Origin: Chloroflexota bacterium
GTDB lineage: Bacteria; Chloroflexota; Anaerolineae; Anaerolineales; UBA11858
Assembly: GCA_018648225.1 (NCBI GenBank)
Contig: JABGRQ010000116.1
Span: 1 to 34,552 of the forward strand
Length of the DNA stretch: 34,552 nucleotides
Direction: 5' to 3'
Part shown: piece by piece, positions 1 to 7,939 of the stretch
Position numbering within the stretch: the first letter of the stretch is position 1
Layout of the letters: each line of letters begins with the position of its first letter
Translations under genes and position numbers: made by a program
Notes under the pieces: generated by a model
Told to the model about the DNA's origin: nothing
What the model saw: only the letters and a program-made list of their open reading frames with translations
Database searches by the model: none

Positions 1-1
1 T

Positions 2-418
2 TTACCCGTATACAAAGACAGTATCATCATCATGGGGTTGATGAGCGCCAGTGTTTTTATAGAATTTCACCGCCGCCTGGTTTGATTCCTGGGCAATTAG
101 AAATGCCTTGATTAATTTGCCATTTTCGCTAAGATGCCGTAGAGACGCAATCAACGCTGACCCAACCCCCTGGCGTTGGTATGCTGTTGCAACCTCAAGT
201 TCATGGATATAAAGCATATGCGGGTCTCCGGCGATGCGCGCCAGTTTGTACCCCAGAACAAACCCTGTAAGCTGTTCGTCCATCAACGCCACCACCAGAA
301 AGTTTTTCTCATCGGCAAGGAAATCTTTCAAATGCGCCGCGCCAACACCGGGTTTGAGGCTTGATACGCCCTCCAGGGCGAGGGGCAAATCATCAAGAGT
401 GAGTCTGCGAATATTCAT
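2..418 (-). CDS. GNAT-family N-acetyltransferase
   Basis: A 138-residue protein of the GCN5-related acetyltransferase fold, which moves an acetyl group from acetyl-CoA to an amine; the substrate cannot be read from sequence. The acetyl-CoA binding signature is visible as the stretch LEVATAYQRQGVGSALI (Q/RxxGxG/A type), preceded by the typical beta strand ending in YIHELEV, with a late FYKNTGA motif near the C-terminus. The general layout resembles the AAC(3)-I aminoglycoside acetyltransferase branch, but that is only a similarity. I chose the ATG at 418 (MNIRRLTLDD), where the conserved domain begins. The frame stays open to 493, but that adds 25 unconserved residues overlapping the upstream region of the DoxX gene. 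No strong ribosome-binding site is visible. The stop codon lies two bases from the window edge, so downstream context is unknown. Confidence 0.8.
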   Translation of the reverse strand: MNIRRLTLDDLPLALEGVSSLKPGVGAAHLKDFLADEKNFLVVALMDEQLTGFVLGYKLARIAGDPHMLYIHELEVATAYQRQGVGSALIASLRHLSENGKLIKAFLIAQESNQAAVKFYKNTGAHQPHDDDTVFVYG

Positions 419-522
419 TGAGCACATTGTAGCAGAGAGAATTTCGGAAAAAGTAAGAAAATGATGTGAGCGTACATCTAGGTTGCACATCAATTAAACT
501 TATTTTTATAAGGAGTAACGCA

Positions 523-885
523 ATGAATATCGTTCTATGGATTGTTCAAGGAATTTTAGCCTTTATGTTTCTGATGGTTGGCATGATGAAATTGATGCGC
601 AGCAAAGAACAAATGGTTGACATGATGGGTTGGGTAGAAGATTTTTCTCAGGCTCAAATTCGTGGTATTGGCATGTTGGAAATCCTGGGCGCATTGGGTT
701 TGATCTTGCCCGGCCTGACTGGCATTTTGCCAATTCTGACTCCGCTGGCGGCGATTGGTCTGGCATTAACCATGACAGGCGCTTTTTTCACGCATCTGCG
801 CCGTAAAGAAATTGTCCCGATGGGCCTAATGAATATGATGCTCTTTGCGATGGCGGTATTTGTGGCCTACGGACGTTTTTCCTAA
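523..885 (+). CDS. DoxX-like small membrane protein
   Basis: A 120-residue protein made almost entirely of hydrophobic helices: about residues 3-22, 45-65, 70-88 and 98-118, the four-helix pattern of the DoxX / DoxX-like family. Members are inner-membrane proteins linked to redox or sulfur stress, with no single agreed activity. The start is the ATG at 523 because AAGGAG lies at 510-515 at ideal spacing; the frame is open upstream to 466, but that extension is polar and unlike the family. It is followed within 30 bases by a factor-independent terminator, so it is probably transcribed alone. It diverges from the acetyltransferase gene on its left. The exact role is unknown. Confidence 0.8.
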   Translation: MNIVLWIVQGILAFMFLMVGMMKLMRSKEQMVDMMGWVEDFSQAQIRGIGMLEILGALGLILPGLTGILPILTPLAAIGLALTMTGAFFTHLRRKEIVPMGLMNMMLFAMAVFVAYGRFS

Positions 886-914
886 CCCACTTTTTTTACC
901 TTCATCTGATGCAC

Positions 915-944
915 AAAGCCGCGCACCTGTTCTGCGGCTTTTTT
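915..944 (+). terminator. Rho-independent terminator of the DoxX-like gene
   Basis: AAAGCCGC (915-922) pairs with GCGGCTTT (934-941) around an 11-base loop, followed by further T residues to 944. It lies 30 bases after the DoxX stop codon in the right orientation. Confidence 0.8.
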
Positions 945-957
945 GTTTGGATTTCCT

Positions 958-987
958 TTGACCCATAGCAAAACAACCGGGTACAAT
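958..987 (+). promoter_or_regulatory. Candidate sigma-70 type promoter for the SDR gene
   Basis: TTGACC at 958-963 and TACAAT at 982-987 are separated by 18 bases, close to the -35/-10 consensus. It lies just after the DoxX terminator and about 108 bases before the SDR start. The leader between them holds two small dyads, including one around CCGCATAGCGG near 1050. This is sequence matching only. Confidence 0.5.
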
Positions 988-1094
988 TCTGCTCAGAATG
1001 ATATTGATTCACCTGAGTTCGGAATCAGAATTCAAGCGTCAATTCGAACCGCATAGCGGTGAGAAATCCCTGATCGCATCAAAGGAGTCTATTT

Positions 1095-2000
1095 ATGGCA
1101 TCAACCAAACAATGGAACACAACCAATATCCCGGATATAGCAGGGAAAACGGTTTTGATCACGGGTGCGAATAGCGGCATCGGCTACGAAGCTGCCCGCG
1201 CGCTGGCGCAAAGAGGGGCCGAAGTAATGATGGCCTGCCGCAGCCGGGAGAAGGGTGAAGCCGCAGTGCAAGCTATTTTGGAAGAAACGCCGCAGGCCAA
1301 ACTCAACTTGATGGCGCTCAATTTGGCCGATTTAGCCTCTGTGCGCGAATTTGCCGAGAAAGTGCGTACCGAATACGCGCAGCTTGATCTGCTCATCAAC
1401 AACGCCGGGGTGATGGCAATCCCTTATCGCCAAACCGCGGAAGGCTTTGAGATGCAGTTGGGCACAAATCATCTGGGGCATTTCGCCCTCACCGGGCTGC
1501 TGCTCGATTTGGTGCTGAAAGCTGAAAATGCGCGCATTGTGACGATTAGCAGCCAGGCGCACAAAACGGGGCGCATCAATTTTGATGATTTGAACAGCGA
1601 AAAATCGTATAGCAAATGGCTGGCCTACGGACAGAGCAAACTCGCCAATTTATTGTTCGCCTACGAGTTGCAGCGCAAGCTGGCCGCGGCGGGGCATGAT
1701 ACCCTCAGTGTAGCGGCGCATCCCGGCTATTCGGCAACGAATTTGCAAGACAGCAGCGGCATCTTTAGCGCGCTGAATCCGCTGATTGCACAGTCAGCGG
1801 CGATGGGAGCGCTGCCCACTTTATTTGCAGCAACCCACCCCGAGGTCGAGGGCGGCGATTTCATCGGCCCGCGTAGTTTTGGCGGCTGGCGCGGCTATCC
1901 TGCTAAAGCGCGATCCAATCTGGCATCTTATGATGAATCTGTGGCGAAAAAGTTATGGGCAGTGTCGGAAGAATTGACCGGCGTGCAATATTCATTTTAA
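1095..2000 (+). CDS. Short-chain dehydrogenase/reductase (retinol dehydrogenase-like)
   Basis: A 301-residue NAD(P)-dependent oxidoreductase of the classical SDR superfamily. The Rossmann cofactor motif TGANSGIG is at residues 23-30, the NNAG structural motif lies near residue 100, and the catalytic Tyr178/Lys182 pair sits in YGQSK. The overall pattern (TGANSGIGYEAARALAQRG near the N-terminus, NHLGHF in the middle) is that of the retinol dehydrogenase / protochlorophyllide-reductase-like SDRs, many of which are annotated only as oxidoreductases. AAAGGAG at 1080-1086 supports the ATG at 1095. It has its own candidate promoter and runs convergently towards fdhA, sharing a terminator-like palindrome at 2005-2039. 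The substrate is not predictable. Confidence 0.85.
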   Translation: MASTKQWNTTNIPDIAGKTVLITGANSGIGYEAARALAQRGAEVMMACRSREKGEAAVQAILEETPQAKLNLMALNLADLASVREFAEKVRTEYAQLDLLINNAGVMAIPYRQTAEGFEMQLGTNHLGHFALTGLLLDLVLKAENARIVTISSQAHKTGRINFDDLNSEKSYSKWLAYGQSKLANLLFAYELQRKLAAAGHDTLSVAAHPGYSATNLQDSSGIFSALNPLIAQSAAMGALPTLFAATHPEVEGGDFIGPRSFGGWRGYPAKARSNLASYDESVAKKLWAVSEELTGVQYSF

Positions 2001-2004
2001 ACGC

Positions 2005-2039
2005 AAGACTTCCGAAGTTTTGATAACTTCGGAAATCTT
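2005..2039. terminator. Bidirectional terminator-like palindrome between SDR gene and fdhA
   Basis: TTCCGAAGTT (2010-2019) and AACTTCGGAA (2025-2034) form a 10-bp perfect stem around a 5-base loop. Flanking AAGA (2005-2008) and TCTT (2036-2039) extend it on each side of one mismatch. It lies between two converging stop codons (2000 and 2057). The core CCGAAGTT/AACTTCGG recurs at 12234-12266, so it is also a dispersed repeat. Confidence 0.65.
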
Positions 2040-2056
2040 TTGCTGCAAACAGGCGC

Positions 2057-4765
2057 TTACAGCGTTTTTACCTTGACGGCTGTAACCTTGGTTTCGGGGA
2101 TTTTGGCGATTGGATCGAGCGCCGGATTGGTGATCTCGTTGGTGCGGCTTTCATGGAAATGGAAGGTCATTGAGCACATGCCGGTGCGGCAAATATCGGT
2201 GACTTTGGCCTGCACTTTGATTGTGCCGCGGCGTGAAGTCACTTCAACCCACTGACCGTCTTCGATGCCGAATTTGGCCGCGTCGGCCGGGTTGATCTTA
2301 AGCCACTCGTTGCTGTCCAACTCTTCCAGACCCGCTACCCGACGGGTCATCGTAGCCGAGTGGTAATGATACAAGCTGCGGTCGGTGGTCAGGATGAGGG
2401 GATATTCCTCGTCGGCGATTTCAGCAGAGATTTTGTATTCCACCGGGTTGAAATGGCCTTTCCCATTGGGGCGGGCAAACTTGCCTTTGTGCAGATACGG
2501 CGTGCCGGGGTCGTCTGCGCTGCGGCAGGGCCACTGCAAGCCAACTTCTTCGATACGCTCGTAGGTGATGCCCGCGTAGATGGGGGTGACGGCGTTGATC
2601 TCGTCCATGATCTCGGAGGGATTGGCAAAGTCGAAGCCTTTTTCGCCCATTTTTTGCGCGATCTGGGATGTGATCCACCAATCGGGTTTGGCCTCCCCTC
2701 GGGCCTGGATCGCTGCCCGGACGCGTTGAACCCGCCGCTCAGTATTCGTGAACGTCCCCTCTTTTTCGGCGAAGGAAGCCGCCGGGAGGATCACATCTGC
2801 ATATTGGGCAGTTTCCGAGATGAACAAATCCTGCACGACGAAGAAATCCAGCTTTTCCAGGGCTTCGCGCACATGTTTGGCGTTGGCTTCCGTAATCAGG
2901 GGATTCTCGCCAACCAAATAAAGCGCCTTGACTTCGCCTTCGTAAATGGCGTCGAAGATTTCGGTATGGGTGAGGCCGATTTTGTCAGATAAGCGTCTGA
3001 CGTCCGACGTCGGGACGTCGGACGCAGCGAAGCCCCAGGCTTTCTCGAATTTCTCGCGATGCTCAGGGATGGTGACATTCTGATAGCCCGGATAGACGTT
3101 GGGCAGGCCGCCCATATCGCACGCACCCTGAACGTTGTTCTGGCCGCGCAGGGGGTTGACCCCGGTGGAGGGCTTGCCAATTTGCCCGGTGAGCATAGCC
3201 AGGTTGGCTACGGCCTTGACGTTGTCGGTGCCGTGGGTGTGCTGAGTAATGCCCATGGCATAGAAAATCGCTGAGGGTTTGTTGGTGGCGTAGGTGTGCG
3301 CCGCGCTGGCAATTTTCTCCCAGGGCACGCCAGTAATCTCGGCAACGAATTCAGGGGTGAAGAGTTCCAGAGATTCTTTAAAGGTTTCGAAATTCTCGCA
3401 ATGCTCGGCGATGAATTCTTTGTCGTGCAGATTTTCTTCGATGATATAGCGCGCCATACCGTTCAGCAAAGCCGAGTCGCTGCCGGGGCGATGTTGAATG
3501 AAATAATCGGCCACGCGCACTAACTCGATTTCTTTAGGGTTGGCGACGATCAGTTTTGTGCCGTTTTGTGCGGCGCGGCGCATCCGCTGCCCGATGACGG
3601 GGTGCGCGTTGGTGGTGTTGGCCCCAATCACAAAGAGGGTGCCCGCGTTATCAATCTCTGCAATGGAGTTGGTCATTGCGCCAGAACCGAAGGAAGTGAC
3701 CAGACCGGCCACAGTAGGGCTGTGTCAGAGCCTGGCGCAGTGGTCGACGGAATTCGTCCCCATGACTGCGCGGGTAAACTTCTGAATCAGATAATTCTCT
3801 TCGCTGGTGCATTTCGCCGAGGCCAGGGCTGCAAACTGCTCGCCTTTGCGGTCGGCTAATTTCGTGGCAACCAACTCCAGGGCTTCGTCCCAAGTGGCTT
3901 CAACGAACTCGCCATCTTTTTTGATGAGCGGCGTAGTCAGCCGGTCGGGGTGATTGATAAATTTGAAGCCATAGCGCCCTTTGACACACAGGTTACCGTT
4001 GTTAGTGGGGCGTTCACGGTCGCCGCGCACGCTGACGACTTTATCACCCGAAACGCCCAGGTAAATACCGCAGCCTACGCCGCAGTAGACACAGGTAGAC
4101 TGCACTTCGCGGGCCGGGAACTGTGGTCGTTTGGGAGCCAGCGCGCCGACCGGACAGCGCACAACGCACTCGCCGCACGATTCGCAGATCGAGTCGACAA
4201 ATGATTTATTGCCAAAAGTGCCGATAACGGTTTTGAAACCGCGGTTGATGAAGCCCAACGCGCCCAGGCCGACAATTTCATCGCAGGTGCGCACACAGAT
4301 ACCACAAACCACGCATTTATTGGGATCAAACTGGAAAAAGGGGTTAGAATCATCAATCGGCAAACCCTTATCCGAGGGGCGCAAGCGCGCCAGCCGGTCG
4401 GGTTGGATGCCCAGATAGGCCGATGTATCCAGCAGGCCGCAGTCGCTGGCGGCGGCGCAAGCGAGGCAATCCATGTGGTGGTCGGCGATGAGCAATTCCA
4501 GGGCGATCTTGCGAGCCTGCGAAATGGCCGGACTGTCGGTTTTGACGTCAATACCCGCTTGCACCGGTGTCATGCACGACATGGTCATTTTGCCGCCGTC
4601 GATCTCTATTCCGCACAGGCGGCAAGCGCCCACCGGCTTCAGATCGGGGTGGTGGCACAGATGCGGAATATAAATATCATTCGCCAGGGCCGCGTCAAGT
4701 ATCGACGTGCCCGCTTGGGCGAAAATTTCCTGTCCGTCAATCGTGAGGTTGATTTGTTTTGTCAT
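2057..4765 (-). CDS. fdhA: Selenocysteine-containing formate dehydrogenase catalytic subunit
   Basis: Molybdenum or tungsten bis-MGD formate dehydrogenase, 902 residues including one selenocysteine; it interconverts formate and CO2. An in-frame TGA at 3727-3725 (codon 347) would split it into 346- and 551-residue pieces, but the reading is DHCARL-U-HSPTVAG, the family's active-site signature with Sec followed by the conserved His. Domains in order: NuoG-like [2Fe-2S] ferredoxin (Cys37, 48, 51, 64); His-Cys cluster site (His97, Cys100, 103, 109); two [4Fe-4S] ferredoxin motifs (Cys151/154/157/161 and Cys194/197/200/204); the [4Fe-4S] site of the molybdopterin domain (Cys225/228/232/260); the catalytic domain; and the molydopterin dinucleotide-binding C-terminal domain. 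The NuoG-like front end and its place directly after NuoE- and NuoF-like genes indicate a cytoplasmic NAD(H)-linked enzyme. No clear Shine-Dalgarno precedes the ATG at 4765. selA, selB, selC and selD are not in the window. Confidence 0.95.
3001..3024. repeat. Perfect palindrome inside the fdhA coding sequence
   Basis: CGTCCGACGTC (3001-3011) and GACGTCGGACG (3014-3024) are exact reverse complements separated by GG. It encodes roughly SDVPTSDV in FdhA, a position where I recognise no family motif. Confidence 0.7.
3696..3712 (-). promoter_or_regulatory. Bacterial SECIS element in fdhA
   Basis: Read on the minus strand, GUGGCC (3712-3707) pairs fully with GGUCAC (3701-3696), leaving the loop GGUCU (3706-3702). 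It begins 12 bases after the UGA. Escherichia coli fdhF carries the same GGUCU apical sequence, whose G and U are contacted by the elongation factor SelB, at the same distance from its UGA. Position, stem and loop all fit a functional SelB-binding hairpin. Confidence 0.9.
3725..3727 (-). other. In-frame TGA decoded as selenocysteine (Sec347 of FdhA)
   Basis: The codon reads TGA on the minus strand, between CTC (Leu346) and CAC (His348), with the frame intact on both sides. The flanking residues CARL and HSPTVAG are those around the Sec or Cys ligand of the active-site metal in formate dehydrogenases. A SECIS hairpin follows 12 bases later. Confidence 0.95.
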
Positions 4766-4792
4766 AAATAGTCACTTTTTTGCATGCAAATT

Positions 4793-4855
4793 TCCTCACC
4801 CGTCTCGCTTCGCTCGACTCTCTCTCCCGGTGGGAGGAAAGGGTTGGGGTGAGGA
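4793..4855. repeat. CCCTCACCC-family palindromic element, intergenic copy 1
   Basis: The ends TCCTCACCC (4793-4801) and GGGTGAGGA (4847-4855) are exact inverted repeats. Inside lies a weaker hairpin around CTCTCCCGGTGGGAGG. It fills most of the 96-base gap between the NuoF-like gene and fdhA in the same operon. It shares ends and inner CTCTCCC/GGGAG with copies at 12091, 24028 and 24511. Confidence 0.75.
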
Positions 4856-4861
4856 GAAATT

Positions 4862-6745
4862 CTAGGCATCAACTAACTCCAATTCGCCGGTGCGGATTTC
4901 CACCGAGAAAACTTTCGGCGGGCATACTTCGTAGCACACGCCGCATTGATGACAAATTTCCTGGTCAATAACGTGCAGTTTTTTCGGCTCACCGCTGATC
5001 GCTTTTGCGGAACAATTCCGCAGGCATAAGCCGCAGCCCACACAGCTTTCCAGAATATTGTAGCTGATCAAAGCTTTACATTGTTTGGCGGGGCAGGCTT
5101 TGCCGAAGATATGCGCTTCGTATTCTTCGCGGAAGTAGCGCAGCGTTGTCAAAACCGGATTTGGTGCGGTTTGCCCCAACCCGCACAGGGAACCTGCTTT
5201 TACGGCTTCGCCTAGTTCTTCCAGTAAATCTATATCCTCGGGTTTTCCGCGTCCCGCGACGATGTCCTCCAAAATAGTGAGCATCTGCTTGGTGCCCAGA
5301 CGACAGGGCACGCACTTGCCGCAGGATTCTTTTTCGGCGAAATCCAGGAAGTAACGGGCGAAATCGACCATGCAGGTCTTCTCGTCCATGACGACCACGC
5401 CACCGGAACCCATAATCGTCCCGGCTTCGTTGAGCGAGTCATAATCCACGGGGATATCCAGCAGCGCTTCGGGCACACAGCCACCCGAGGGACCGCCGGT
5501 CTGCACGGCTTTGAATTTCCCTTCCCCTGCTATTCCGCCGCCAATGTCAAAGACCAGTTTCCGCAAGGTGGTGCCCATCGGCACTTCGACCAGCCCGGTG
5601 TTCTTGACTTTACCCACCAGGGCAATGGTTTTGGTGCCAGTGCTTTTCTCGGTGCCGTATTCGGTGAACCAGTCGGCGCCATTTTGCAAAATCAGACTCA
5701 CACAGGCCAACGATTCAACATTGTTAATAATGGTCGGCTTGCCCCACAACCCGGAAACAGCCGGGAAGGGGGGGCGCATAGTGGGCATGCCGCGTTGTCC
5801 CTCGATAGATTGGATCAGCGCGGTTTCCTCACCACAAACAAAGGCTCCCGCGCCTTCTTTGATTTTGATTTTGAAGTTGAAACCGGAACCGAGGATATTC
5901 TTGCCCAGCAAGCCCTGTTCTTCAGCTTGTCCGATCGCCAAACGCAATCGCTCCAGCGCCAGGGGATACTCAGCGCGGCAGTAGATATAACCCATCGAAG
6001 CCCCCAATGCGAACCCGGAGATAATCATGCCTTCGATCAGCGCATGGGGATCGCCCTCGATGAGTGAGCGGTTCATAAATGCGCCAGGGTCGCCTTCGTC
6101 GGCGTTGCAAATGAGATATTTCTGGTCACTTTCTGTATCGCGGCAGAAGCGCCATTTGCGCCAGGTGGGGAAGCCACCGCCGCCGCGCCCGCGCAGGCCG
6201 GATTGCTTGACTTCTTCCAGCACACCTTCGGGGCCAATTTCTATTGCTTTAGTCAGGCCGGAGTAGCCGTTGTTGGCGAAGTAGTGTCCTACGTCGGTGG
6301 GGTCGATGAAGCCGCAGCGCTTTAGCGCCCGACGCACCTGGGGCTTCAGCACCGGCAGCTCGAAAAGTTTGGGCACATCGGGAATAGTTTCTTCGCCAAT
6401 GGTTCCGAGAACCAGCTTCGGGGGAATCTGCTCGTCCAGCAAATAATCGGCAACCAGCTTTGGGGCTTGTTTGGCCGTCACATTGCCGAACACCACCATC
6501 GGTTGTCCCGGTTTCTGAATGCTAACAATCGGCTCCAGATAGCATAAGCCGATACAGCCAACTTCGATAATGTTGCAATCCAGGTCGTTTTCGATGGCTT
6601 CTGCTTGGATGGCTTCCATCACGCCAATGGAACCAGCCGAGCGTCCGCAAGTGGCGTTGCCAATCGTAATCAAGGGCTTATCACCTGAAACGAGCGCATC
6701 CCAGGCTGCTGAAGATTCTTTTTGAAGGGTGGTGAATTCACTCAT
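4862..6745 (-). CDS. nuoF: NuoF/HydB-type NADH-binding flavoprotein subunit of the formate dehydrogenase
   Basis: A 627-residue diaphorase subunit that passes electrons between NAD(H), FMN and iron-sulfur clusters. Domains in order: thioredoxin-like [2Fe-2S] ferredoxin (Cys33, Cys64, Cys68 in GCIGLC); NADH/FMN-binding NuoF core with GLRGRGGGGFPT (183-194) and CNADEGDPGAF (213-223); the N3-type [4Fe-4S] site (Cys475/478/481 and Cys521); and a C-terminal 2x[4Fe-4S] ferredoxin (Cys568/571/574/578 and Cys598/601/604/608). This arrangement matches HydB of multimeric [FeFe]-hydrogenases and related formate dehydrogenase complexes, and is longer than plain NuoF (about 430). The start follows the NuoE stop by one base, with GGGAGG just upstream, so the pair is tightly coupled. 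Whether the complex bifurcates electrons to ferredoxin is an inference from architecture. Confidence 0.9.
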   Translation of the reverse strand: MSEFTTLQKESSAAWDALVSGDKPLITIGNATCGRSAGSIGVMEAIQAEAIENDLDCNIIEVGCIGLCYLEPIVSIQKPGQPMVVFGNVTAKQAPKLVADYLLDEQIPPKLVLGTIGEETIPDVPKLFELPVLKPQVRRALKRCGFIDPTDVGHYFANNGYSGLTKAIEIGPEGVLEEVKQSGLRGRGGGGFPTWRKWRFCRDTESDQKYLICNADEGDPGAFMNRSLIEGDPHALIEGMIISGFALGASMGYIYCRAEYPLALERLRLAIGQAEEQGLLGKNILGSGFNFKIKIKEGAGAFVCGEETALIQSIEGQRGMPTMRPPFPAVSGLWGKPTIINNVESLACVSLILQNGADWFTEYGTEKSTGTKTIALVGKVKNTGLVEVPMGTTLRKLVFDIGGGIAGEGKFKAVQTGGPSGGCVPEALLDIPVDYDSLNEAGTIMGSGGVVVMDEKTCMVDFARYFLDFAEKESCGKCVPCRLGTKQMLTILEDIVAGRGKPEDIDLLEELGEAVKAGSLCGLGQTAPNPVLTTLRYFREEYEAHIFGKACPAKQCKALISYNILESCVGCGLCLRNCSAKAISGEPKKLHVIDQEICHQCGVCYEVCPPKVFSVEIRTGELELVDA

Positions 6746-6746
6746 T

Positions 6747-7196
6747 TTAGACTTCCCTCCCGAAGAGTTTGCGCACTTTCTTGGGGTCCAGCTTGGCTTC
6801 TACGGTGTCGTTGATCATTACCGCCGGGGCCAGACTACAAGCGCCAATGCAAGCCACAGTTTCCAGCGAATAGGCCAGGTCTGCGGTGGTTTCGCCTTCT
6901 TTGATACCGATGGCTTCTTCAATCTCTTCCAGGATGCGCGGTGCGCCGTTTACGTGGCAAGCCGTTCCGCGGCATACCATGCAGTGTTTTTTACCGCGGG
7001 GGGTGAAACGGAACTGCGCATAAAAAGTAGCTACCCCATAGACCTGACTTTCGGGAATGCCGGTGAAACGAGCGATCTCGGTCATCGAGTGTTCGGGAAT
7101 ATAACTAAAAGCATCCTGAACATTTTGGAGGATCGGGATAAGCTCCTCCTTTTTCCCCGCATAGGATGACAAAATGGTTTGCATCGATTCTTCCAT
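6747..7196 (-). CDS. nuoE: NuoE/HydC-type [2Fe-2S] subunit of the formate dehydrogenase
   Basis: A 149-residue thioredoxin-like [2Fe-2S] protein of the NuoE/HydC family, which holds one cluster and relays electrons to or from the NuoF-like flavoprotein. The ligand pattern is Cys-x4-Cys (CRGTAC) then Cys-x3-Cys (CIGACS); the N-terminal helical region ends in the family sequence GIPESQVYGVATFYAQF. I chose the ATG at 7196 because AAAGGAGA lies at 7208-7201; an ATG at 7217 in the same frame precedes that site and lacks its own. It is the first gene of a three-gene unit NuoE-NuoF-FdhA on the minus strand, behind a structured leader with a candidate promoter. Confidence 0.9.
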   Translation of the reverse strand: MEESMQTILSSYAGKKEELIPILQNVQDAFSYIPEHSMTEIARFTGIPESQVYGVATFYAQFRFTPRGKKHCMVCRGTACHVNGAPRILEEIEEAIGIKEGETTADLAYSLETVACIGACSLAPAVMINDTVEAKLDPKKVRKLFGREV

Positions 7197-7233
7197 GGAC
7201 TCTCCTTTGCTTGCCAATTCTCACAGGCAAATA

Positions 7234-7249
7234 ACGAATGGCCATTCGT
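7234..7249. promoter_or_regulatory. 16-base perfect palindrome upstream of nuoE
   Basis: ACGAATGGCCATTCGT reads the same on both strands. It lies 38 bases before the nuoE start codon. This is a plausible operator for a dimeric regulator; no known regulator consensus was recognised. Confidence 0.4.
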
Positions 7250-7273
7250 CAGCAAAATCCTGTAATCTCCGAG

Positions 7274-7304
7274 CAGGGCTTCTCGCATATAGCAGCGAAA
7301 GCCC
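7274..7304. promoter_or_regulatory. Hairpin in the leader of nuoE
   Basis: AGGGCTTCTCGC (7274-7285) pairs with GCGAAAGCCCT (7294-7304) with one bulge around an 8-base loop. It sits about 80 bases before the nuoE start, with no T-run, so it is a leader structure or operator rather than a clear terminator. Confidence 0.4.
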
Positions 7305-7335
7305 TTCGGATATGATGATGGCGAATTCGGAATGA

Positions 7336-7363
7336 ATTCTATCCCAATTGTGAAGTCTGCAAA
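7336..7363 (-). promoter_or_regulatory. Candidate promoter of the nuoE-nuoF-fdhA unit
   Basis: On the minus strand TTTGCA (7363-7358) and TAGAAT (7341-7336) are 16 bases apart. This would give a leader of about 130 bases containing a hairpin (7274-7304) and a 16-base perfect palindrome (7234-7249). Sequence match only. Confidence 0.35.
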
Positions 7364-7419
7364 TCTAACAAAAATCACATTATGGTATGGGGATGGTCAT
7401 TTAAAATGAAAACTTCCCC

Positions 7420-7851
7420 TTAATCGCTGGCGGGGATATTGTACGGCATAACACTTTCTTGTTCATTTGGATCGTTTCGGGCAACGATTGCATGAGCAGG
7501 TTCTTTATCACTTAAATTTACCGGCTGGTGAGGAACATCCGCAGGGATAAAGATAAAATCACCCGCCTCATGTATTACTGATTTGCCCAACCCCTCTCCA
7601 TAGAATGTTTCAACTCTACCCTTGACCATATAGATGGCTGTTTCATAACCTTTATGGATATGGGGTTTAGCAGCGCCGCCTGCCGGGATGACGACTAGAT
7701 TCATCGAAATACCAGTTGATCCTGCATTTTCCTGGGAGATCCCAACAAAATTTGGCAAGTGCTGACGCGTCATAGTTGTGGCCGTTGGTCGGATAGTGAT
7801 TATTTCCGAGGAAGAAATTTGCTGTGATTTTTTCTCATCTGCTACCATCAT
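7420..7851 (-). CDS. Cupin-domain protein
   Basis: A 143-residue single-domain cupin. The metal-binding motifs are visible: motif 1 as G-x5-H-x-H (GGAAKPHIHKGYE, with the later Glu of YETAIYMVKG) and motif 2 as GDFIFIPADVPHQPVN with its conserved His. Family members bind a metal and act as dioxygenases, isomerases or sensors; the activity cannot be assigned. The ATG at 7851 is chosen because AAGGAG lies just upstream, within an in-frame extension that starts at 7866. It lies 88 bases after the HoxU-like gene on the same strand and 220 bases before the next transcription unit, so it may be the last gene of the fdhD unit. Confidence 0.8.
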   Translation of the reverse strand: MMVADEKKSQQISSSEIITIRPTATTMTRQHLPNFVGISQENAGSTGISMNLVVIPAGGAAKPHIHKGYETAIYMVKGRVETFYGEGLGKSVIHEAGDFIFIPADVPHQPVNLSDKEPAHAIVARNDPNEQESVMPYNIPASD

Positions 7852-7939
7852 TGACTCCTTTTCCATTAACTATCCTGAAGAAAATACCAATAGTGGTGAT
7901 GTTCGAGAACGAAATTGTCGCTGCGTTTTCTTTTTGGGC

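Noticed and set aside
2360-2992. 210-residue plus-strand ORF opposite fdhA
   Set aside because: Its sequence is low in recognisable motifs and lies wholly antisense to the conserved FdhA domain; it is a shadow frame of GC-rich coding sequence.
3713-3727. fdhA as a frameshifted or truncated pseudogene
   Set aside because: Both halves are in the same frame, the only interruption is one TGA at the selenocysteine position, and a SECIS hairpin follows.
7200-7420. Rex-type operator (TTGTGA...TCACAA) upstream of nuoE
   Set aside because: TTGTGA and TCACA half-sites are present but far too widely separated for a Rex site.
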